From positions 62,001 to 126,000 of the forward strand of contig JAFUFD010000088.1 in assembly GCA_017470055.1 (NCBI GenBank): DNA of 64,000 nucleotides, read 5' to 3'. The position numbers were made by a program, and so were the translations under genes. Below, piece after piece: positions 58,944 to 64,000 of this stretch; within the stretch, counting starts at the first letter, position 1, and each line of letters begins with the position of its first letter. The notes below the pieces were generated by a model. The model was not told the DNA's origin and searched no databases. It worked only from the letters and a program-made list of their open reading frames with translations. Origin of the DNA: Prevotella sp. (GTDB taxonomy: Bacteria > Bacteroidota > Bacteroidia > Bacteroidales > Bacteroidaceae).

Positions 58944-59078
58944 ACTATTTGCTGTTCTGTTTGCAAAGATAGTGAAAAACTACGAAAAAGCATTTCCGAG
59001 TCAAAAATATTATTGTGTTAGGAAGCGTTTTTTCTGAGTTTATCATTAACTTTGTGGCTTAATCAGAAAAGTTTTTAT

Positions 59079-59368
59079 ATGGAAGCGTTTAATTTGGGAG
59101 AATTTTTAATCGAAATTCCTAAGCCTGAGGAAGAAGTATCTGTCATTGCTTTAGGGGATGAAAGCCAATCATTACTGAAGAGGCTTGGAGAAGAAAGTGT
59201 ATTGTGGAAATGGGAGATCATACTACTGAGAATATAAACAGAGTCGCAGACTTGATGGAAAAGTTACCAGATGGTGCTGATATGAAATGGACGATAAACG
59301 TCATTCCAGAAAAGGAACACTCTACAGTGACTCTCCTCAGTAGTATAGTATTCGATAGTCATATATAG
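59079..59368 (+). pseudogene. Possible frameshifted small gene
   Basis: Frame one (ATG 59079, stop 59237) encodes MEAFNLGEFLIEIPKPEEEVSVIALGDESQSLLKRLGEES and then loses protein character. A second frame (59210 to TAG at 59368) continues as GDHTTENINRVADLMEKLPDGADMKWTINVIPEKEH. One extra base near 59205 would join them into a roughly 96-residue protein. A -7 box TAACTTTG lies at about 59047-59054. No family recognised. Confidence 0.4.
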
Positions 59369-59413
59369 GACATACAACTGCAAAGAATGCTTATTGTGTT
59401 TTGAGATGTCCTT

Positions 59414-59521
59414 AGCGTCTTGTCTTCACCCGCTCTATCCTCATTGCTTTCGCCTCAGACTGCAGGGAGAGTTTTCCTTTCAGGTATTGCTCCATGATAA
59501 GTCCTGCGATGGGGGCTGCCA
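59414..59521 (-). pseudogene. Duplicated 3' end of the penicillin-binding-protein gene
   Basis: 108 bp that match 60276-60383 with two differences. It corresponds to the last 36 or so codons of the transpeptidase gene at 60274-61410 (KGKLSQQSEAKAMRIERVKT region) and cannot encode a protein on its own. It marks the left border of the segment carrying the repeat and the small lipoprotein. Confidence 0.9.
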
Positions 59522-59559
59522 CTATTCCGTCTTTCAGTTACTTAAATTTGAAATGGTTG

Positions 59560-59676
59560 CACCTGTCGACTTAGAGTCAAACGGTCTGTCGACTGGAGTC
59601 AGCAGGTCTGTCGACTGGAGTCGACAACCGATTAGGATGCTTGTAACGATTGATAACAACGGTACTTCACATCGAA
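59560..59676 (-). repeat. Dispersed palindromic repeat element, copy 3 (shorter)
   Basis: Reverse orientation relative to copies 1 and 2. It has two 22-bp units with core GACTCCAGTCGAC (written as its complement), the terminal GACTCTAAGTC, and the leading block ending in AAGCATCC with CGATGTGAAGTACCGTTGTTATCAATCGTT. The first part of the head (TTTATTAGTCCC) is missing. Confidence 0.8.
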
Positions 59677-59748
59677 AATGATGGGCTTTTATGCCTGTTT
59701 CTTTTGCTGTTTGTGTTTTTTTCCCTATCTTTACAGCGTAAAAACTCA

Positions 59749-60258
59749 ATGCAGATGAAAACAAGAAGTCTTTGGGTGCTGTGCTGTCTTGCCTTTTGCC
59801 TGACAGCATGCCGTCAACAGGTGGCAAAGGCATATATGACGGAACTCGATAGTGACGATAGTCTCTCGATTATTATGGGTGAGTCGCAGATGGTCAGTTA
59901 TCACAGTGATCGTCTGGGCATAGATATCACCTATCCCTCCTTCCTTCGCCATCAGTATCTGGAGGAAGAGCAGATGGAAGTGTTTATGGATGAAGATGTG
60001 TCGTTATCCTTTATGGTAGAGCATGTCGACGATAATCTGAGCCGTTCGCCAGGACAGACGATGATGGGTATGGGGGCGGAATTGGTCGATGCAGGTAACG
60101 ATTATTCTATCCATACAGGGCAGGATGGCGACTTAGAGTATTACGGTAAAGTGATTGACGACAGTCTCCGTTTCATCACTGTCATCCTTCGCTACGACCC
60201 CCGCCATGCCTTGGCTGTGGAATCCCTCCGTCAATTAGTTCGTGAGTATTGTCCGTAA
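59749..60258 (+). CDS. Lipoprotein of unknown function
   Basis: 169 aa from the ATG at 59749 (a second ATG at 59755 gives the better signal peptide start, MKTRSLWVLCCLAFCLTAC, lipobox CLTAC). An in-frame upstream extension to 59650 passes through the TATCTTTAC promoter-like box and is not convincing. The mature part is acidic (LDSDDSLSIIMGESQMVSYHSDRLGIDITYPSFLRHQYLEEEQMEVFMDEDVSLSFMVEH) with an alternating strand pattern, like small stress or lipid-binding lipoproteins; no family recognised. It sits between the duplicated and the real 3' end of the transpeptidase gene. Confidence 0.75.
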   Translation: MQMKTRSLWVLCCLAFCLTACRQQVAKAYMTELDSDDSLSIIMGESQMVSYHSDRLGIDITYPSFLRHQYLEEEQMEVFMDEDVSLSFMVEHVDDNLSRSPGQTMMGMGAELVDAGNDYSIHTGQDGDLEYYGKVIDDSLRFITVILRYDPRHALAVESLRQLVREYCP

Positions 60259-60273
60259 CTGAACATAACGCCC

Positions 60274-61410
60274 TCAGCGTCTTGTCTTCACCCGCTCTAT
60301 CCTCATTGCTTTCGCCTCAGACTGCTGGGAGAGTTTTCCTTTCAGGTATTGCTCCATGATAAATCCTGCGATGGGGGCTGCCATATCCGCACCGAAACCG
60401 CCATGCTCGATATAGACGCTGATGGCAATCTTGGGGTCGTTTATGGGAGCGAAACCAATGAAGGCAGAGTGGTCGGCACCAGGATTCTCTACGGTTCCTG
60501 TCTTGCCGCAGATAGGGTAGGTGGTACGTAGACACGTTGCTGTTCCTTTCTCGACGGCAAGGCGCATCCCCTCGATGACGGGGGCATAGATGCTTGCGTC
60601 CACCTTGGTATGACGTTTGGTCAGATACCGTTTGTTTTTCGTGTCCTTATGGATATGGGGAATATAATACCACCCACGGTTGGCGATGGTGACGGCAAGG
60701 TTGCAGAGTTGCAGGGGAGTGAGGGTGACATCCCCCTGTCCCATGCCAGCCCACCAGATGGTCTTACCATCCCAGCCGTCCTTATAGCGACGGTTCAGAT
60801 AGTCGGCACCGGCAAGAAGTCCACCTTGTTCACCGGGAATGTCGATATGCATCGGACCACCCAGTCCCATGCTCTGCATATAACTGCGCCACGTGGTAAT
60901 CGCCTCGTTCTTGTCCTCATAGATGAAGTTGTCGTTAATCATCTGTGCGAAGGTAACAAGAAACCAAGAGTTGCAACTCTGGGCAATAGCGTCTTTCAAC
61001 TTAAGGGGGGAACGGTGCTGATGGCAGCCCACACGGATATTGCCATCGATGAATCCCTTGTTGCACTCCACTGCCGTCTCTGTCGTCACGATACCTTCCG
61101 ACAAGAGCGTCAGTGCCTGTGCCGTCTTAAAGGTAGAGCCAGGTGCCTGAGGCTTGCCAATCGCCTGTCGGACATCACTGCCCTTAGGGGTGTTGGTGGC
61201 GATACACAGTATCTCGCCATTGGCAGGATTGATGGCGACGATACTGCCAGTCTTTCCTTGCAGCAGCCGCTCCCCTAATTGTTGTAACATAGGACGGATG
61301 GTTAGGGGACCATCAGTAGGTAATCCTTGAGCCTTTGCTGACAGTGCTATTAGCCAACAGGCAACACCCATCAACCAATACCTGACACCCGTCAGCCTTA
61401 TTTCAGCCAT
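60274..61410 (-). CDS. Penicillin-binding protein transpeptidase, PBP2-like, catalytic domain only
   Basis: 378 aa. Signal/anchor GVACWLIALSAKAQG, then the transpeptidase domain: S92 and K95 in GSTFKTAQ, SCN-type motif in IAQSCNSWFLV, K303-T-G in CGKTGTVENPG. The segment MHIDIPGEQGGLLAGADYLNRRYKDGW recalls MrdA/PBP2. The N-terminal pedestal domain of PBP2 (full length about 600+ aa) is absent, so this is an unusually short form. It cross-links peptidoglycan in the periplasm if active. It overlaps the S9 peptidase gene by 13 bp. A 7-bp-period array encodes its signal peptide region. Confidence 0.85.
   Translation of the reverse strand: MAEIRLTGVRYWLMGVACWLIALSAKAQGLPTDGPLTIRPMLQQLGERLLQGKTGSIVAINPANGEILCIATNTPKGSDVRQAIGKPQAPGSTFKTAQALTLLSEGIVTTETAVECNKGFIDGNIRVGCHQHRSPLKLKDAIAQSCNSWFLVTFAQMINDNFIYEDKNEAITTWRSYMQSMGLGGPMHIDIPGEQGGLLAGADYLNRRYKDGWDGKTIWWAGMGQGDVTLTPLQLCNLAVTIANRGWYYIPHIHKDTKNKRYLTKRHTKVDASIYAPVIEGMRLAVEKGTATCLRTTYPICGKTGTVENPGADHSAFIGFAPINDPKIAISVYIEHGGFGADMAAPIAGFIMEQYLKGKLSQQSEAKAMRIERVKTRR
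61355..61396. repeat. Degenerate 7-bp-period array in the signal peptide of the transpeptidase gene
   Basis: Six units: CAACAGG, CAACACC, CATCAAC, CAATACC, TGACACC, CGTCAGC. On the coding strand they give LTGVRYWLMGVACW, so the hydrophobic core comes from the array. Confidence 0.5.
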
Positions 61411-63596
61411 CTGTCTAACCAGTTAAAGAAGGTGCGCTGCCACAGAATACCGTTCTGGGGTTTCAGTACCCAGTGGTTCTCGTCTGGGAAGATGAGCAAC
61501 TCCGCAGGAATTCCTTTCATACGTGCAGCGTTAAATGCCGCCATGCCTTGTGTATAGTTGATGCGGAAATCCTTCTCACCGTGGATACAGAGGATCGGTG
61601 TGTCCCATTTCTCCACCATCTTATGGGGAGAGTCATGGTAGGTCTTCTTGGCGTTCGGCATTTGTGGACGGTGCCAGTATGCCTCGTCATACTCCCAGTT
61701 AGAGAACCAGTTCTCCTCCGTCTCCAAATACATAGCGGCAAGATTGAAGGCTCCATCGTGGGCAATGAATGCCTTGAAACGCTTCTCGTGGATGCCAGCG
61801 AGATAATAGACACTGAATCCACCGAAGGAGGCACCCACGGCACCAAGGCGATCTTTGTCCACAAAAGGCAGGTTCTCGGCTGCGTCATCGATAGCGGCGA
61901 GATAGTCGTCCATACACAGTCCAGACCAGTCGCCACTGATCTCCTCTTTCCATTCCTGTCCGAAACCAGGCAGTCCGTGACGGTTCGGAGCGATGACCAC
62001 ATAGCCGTTTGCCGCCATCATCTGGAAGTTCCAGCGGTAACTCCAGAACTGGCTGACAGGACTCTGGGGACCACCCTCGCAGAAGAGCAGGGTGGGATAT
62101 TTCTTGCCTTCCTCATAATTAGCAGGCAACATGATCCATACCAGCATCTTCTTACCATCACTGGTATCCACCCAACGCTGCTGTACCTTACCGAAGGTCA
62201 GTTGGTCGAGGATATGCTTGTTCTCGAAAGAAATCTGCTCAATAGGACTCTCTATGATATGATGAACGCCTGGTGTGCCGTCCAAAGGTTGGTCCTGTAC
62301 TGCCATAGGTGTTACCCTATAGATATCTGTAGGTGCGGAGAGACTCTGACGGGTGGCGATGATATGCTTACCGTCATTGGCAAGTTGCAGACTGGTCCAG
62401 TCACCCCATGACTCCGTGAGTTGTATTGTCTTCAGGTCTTTGGTGACGGCGTACATATTGTTACAGCCGTGCCATACGCTGAGGAAGTAGAGAAGATGCT
62501 CCTTGCCATAGCCCCAGCAGAAAGCCTCGACATCACTCTTCCAGTCAACATAACGTTTCGTGCCCGTTGCCATCTCATAGATACACAGGCGGTTGAGGTC
62601 AGCCTCATAGCCGTCACGCTCCATCGACTGCCAAGCGATATACTTGCCATCGGGAGAGAACTGCGGGTTTTGGTCATAGCCCACGTTGTTCTTCAGATTC
62701 TCTGGCGCATTGACAGGTTGTATCTTCAATGTGCGGGTAGGATCGTTGGCAGGAGCCTTGTAGTCGGCAGGCTTACAGAGGTTTGTCGTTTTGCGCGTAC
62801 CTATATTATATAGATAGATGTCTGAGTCGGTGGAGATGGAATACTCCAATCCTGTCTTCTTACGACAAGTATAGGCGATGGTCTTGGAGTCAGGACTCCA
62901 GGCAAGTTGCTCAATACCGCCAAACGGCTCCATGGGGCACTCGTAGGGCTCCCCGTCGAGGATGTCCGTTTGTTCCGTGGCAATATTATAGCCACTTACG
63001 GAACAGAGGAACGGATGCTGGATGCTCTCCACATAATGGTCCCAGTGGCGGTACATCAAGTCGGTGACACGACGACCAGTAGCCTTGGGCAGGTCATTGG
63101 GGTTCTCCTTGATGATCTCATGGAAAGGAATGCTCTCAATCAGGATAACCTTCGTACGGTCAGGTGAGAACTTAAAGCCCTCCACCTTGCCGTCCGTCTT
63201 ACTGAGTTGGCGACGGTCAGTGCCGTCGCTCTTCATCGCCCATACCTCACCACCAGAGAGGTAAGCGATCGTGTTGGCATCCAACCAGGTAGGGTCTGTC
63301 TCGCTCTTGCTGCTAACCGACAACTGGCGGTTATTCTTGCCATCTGCATCCATGACGCAGATGACCTGACGGCTCTTGTTCGCCTTCACGCTATAGTAAC
63401 CTACCTGATAAACTACCTGTTTGCCGTCAGGTGAAACCTCCACCGTGCCGATGCGCCCCATCGCCCACAATGCCTCTGGGGTCATCATCCGGCTCTCCAG
63501 TTTGATGTTACTCTTTCCTATCTTCACGTCGTCTTGTGCATTTACGACGGTTGGCAGCATGCTGATGACTGCCAACGCCAGTATGATCCTTTTCAT
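61398..63596 (-). CDS. S9 family peptidase (prolyl oligopeptidase/dipeptidyl peptidase-like)
   Basis: 732 aa. Signal peptide MKRIILALAVISMLPTVVNAQ. A propeller domain (about 30-450; repeated SPDGK/SPDSK motifs such as VEVSPDGKQVVYQVG and FSPDGKYIAWQS) precedes the alpha/beta-hydrolase domain (about 470-732): nucleophile S590 in GASFGGF, Asp in HGEKDFRI and His in DENHWVLK complete the triad. It cleaves peptides in the periplasm or at the surface, probably after proline or alanine. Gene end overlaps the transpeptidase start by 13 bp. Confidence 0.93.
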   Translation of the reverse strand: MKRIILALAVISMLPTVVNAQDDVKIGKSNIKLESRMMTPEALWAMGRIGTVEVSPDGKQVVYQVGYYSVKANKSRQVICVMDADGKNNRQLSVSSKSETDPTWLDANTIAYLSGGEVWAMKSDGTDRRQLSKTDGKVEGFKFSPDRTKVILIESIPFHEIIKENPNDLPKATGRRVTDLMYRHWDHYVESIQHPFLCSVSGYNIATEQTDILDGEPYECPMEPFGGIEQLAWSPDSKTIAYTCRKKTGLEYSISTDSDIYLYNIGTRKTTNLCKPADYKAPANDPTRTLKIQPVNAPENLKNNVGYDQNPQFSPDGKYIAWQSMERDGYEADLNRLCIYEMATGTKRYVDWKSDVEAFCWGYGKEHLLYFLSVWHGCNNMYAVTKDLKTIQLTESWGDWTSLQLANDGKHIIATRQSLSAPTDIYRVTPMAVQDQPLDGTPGVHHIIESPIEQISFENKHILDQLTFGKVQQRWVDTSDGKKMLVWIMLPANYEEGKKYPTLLFCEGGPQSPVSQFWSYRWNFQMMAANGYVVIAPNRHGLPGFGQEWKEEISGDWSGLCMDDYLAAIDDAAENLPFVDKDRLGAVGASFGGFSVYYLAGIHEKRFKAFIAHDGAFNLAAMYLETEENWFSNWEYDEAYWHRPQMPNAKKTYHDSPHKMVEKWDTPILCIHGEKDFRINYTQGMAAFNAARMKGIPAELLIFPDENHWVLKPQNGILWQRTFFNWLDRWLK

Positions 63597-63610
63597 AATA
63601 TGATGGTTTC

Positions 63611-64000
63611 TTATTTCTTCCTCACGGGGTCACAGGTCAGTCCGCAACCGAGTTTCTTGAATATCTTGCGGTCTACCTCTGAGAGCATGACGGTGGAGTG
63701 TACCTGACAGTCACGCAGGTTAGGCAACTGCTCCAAGGCGTGACGGCATTGCTCGTCGTCCTTCGACAGCACACTGAGTGCCACCAGAACCTCATCGGTA
63801 TGCAGACGGGGGTTCTTACCGCCCAGGTATTCTATCTTCGTCTTCTGGATAGGCTCTATCATGCTCTGCGGGATGAGTTTCGCCTCATGTTCAATGCCTG
63901 CGAGATGCTTGGTAGCATTCAGCAGAAGTGCCGCACAGCAGCCGAGTAGGGGAGACGACTTGGCGGTAATCAGCGTACCGTCATGCAGTTCGATAGCGGC
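63611..64000 (-). CDS. DUF1846 family protein, 3' part (5' end outside the window)
   Basis: The minus-strand frame is open to the right edge and ends at 63611. The visible last 129 residues (AAIELHDGTLITAKSSPLLGCCAALLLNATKHLAG; IEYLGGKNPRLHTDEVLVALSVLS; DCQVHSTVMLSEVD) match the C-terminus of the DUF1846 family, proteins of roughly 500 aa with no well established role. It lies 14 bp upstream of the S9 peptidase gene and may share its transcript. Confidence 0.85.
   Translation of the reverse strand, partial: AAIELHDGTLITAKSSPLLGCCAALLLNATKHLAGIEHEAKLIPQSMIEPIQKTKIEYLGGKNPRLHTDEVLVALSVLSKDDEQCRHALEQLPNLRDCQVHSTVMLSEVDRKIFKKLGCGLTCDPVRKK

Overview
The window reads as a chromosomal segment of a Bacteroidota bacterium, most likely a Prevotella-type Bacteroidales. 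The evidence is Bacteroidota -7 promoter boxes (TAnnTTTG) in front of many genes, TonB-dependent receptors, a type IX secretion plug protein and a CHU_C-type C-terminal domain protein, serine palmitoyltransferase (sphingolipid synthesis), a DUF5074-like beta-propeller lipoprotein, and a SusR-like membrane regulator. The genus is an inference from gene content. The first gene runs off the left edge and the last runs off the right edge.

Left end (1-7.8 kb): a redox/detoxification module (carboxymuconolactone decarboxylase-like protein, YqhD-like alcohol dehydrogenase, lipoprotein flavodoxin, cytosolic flavodoxin, NTF2-like protein, cyclophilin-like protein) with an AraC-family regulator at 6855-7790. 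A 28-bp tandem element (TCnGTAA twice, exactly 21 bp apart) occurs three times: twice, divergently, between the cytosolic flavodoxin and NTF2-like genes, and once in front of the araC gene. It is a candidate operator for this regulator. A type II restriction-modification pair (4472-6459) lies between the regulator and the module.

7.8-28 kb is a large cobalamin region. On the minus strand a cobalamin riboswitch leads TonB receptor, CbiK lipoprotein, second TonB receptor, CobJ-CbiC fusion, CobL (CbiE-CbiT), CbiG-CobM fusion and CbiJ-CbiD fusion. On the plus strand are CbiA (split by a frameshift), CobQ fused in frame to a third TonB receptor, a BtuG-like propeller lipoprotein, BtuF, BtuC and a 26-residue membrane peptide. 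No CbiL and no BtuD ATPase are visible here. B12-dependent methionine synthase (MetH) lies further right.

28-55 kb is mostly housekeeping: malic enzyme, a TetR regulator, tRNA-Cys, a FeoB-associated Cys-rich peptide, a lipid kinase, serine palmitoyltransferase, tRNA-Pro, a one-component propeller regulator, the T9SS plug protein, SmpB, MetH, a HAD phosphatase, a family 10-like glycosidase, UvrA, a LysM protein, an outer membrane protein, a peptide transporter, an endonuclease/phosphatase-fold protein, an MFS transporter and AzlCD.

55.4-59.5 kb is accessory: an unrecognised gene pair, then a WYL-domain regulator translationally coupled to a uracil-DNA-glycosylase-like protein. The right end has a small lipoprotein flanked by a 108-bp duplicate of the 3' end of the neighbouring penicillin-binding-protein gene, an S9 peptidase and the 3' part of a DUF1846 gene.

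Two repeat families cross the window. One is a dispersed intergenic element (three copies) built on 22-bp units with the palindrome GTYGACT-CC-AGTCRAC. The other is a set of degenerate arrays with 7-bp period sitting inside genes (three in the cob genes, one in the signal peptide of the penicillin-binding protein).
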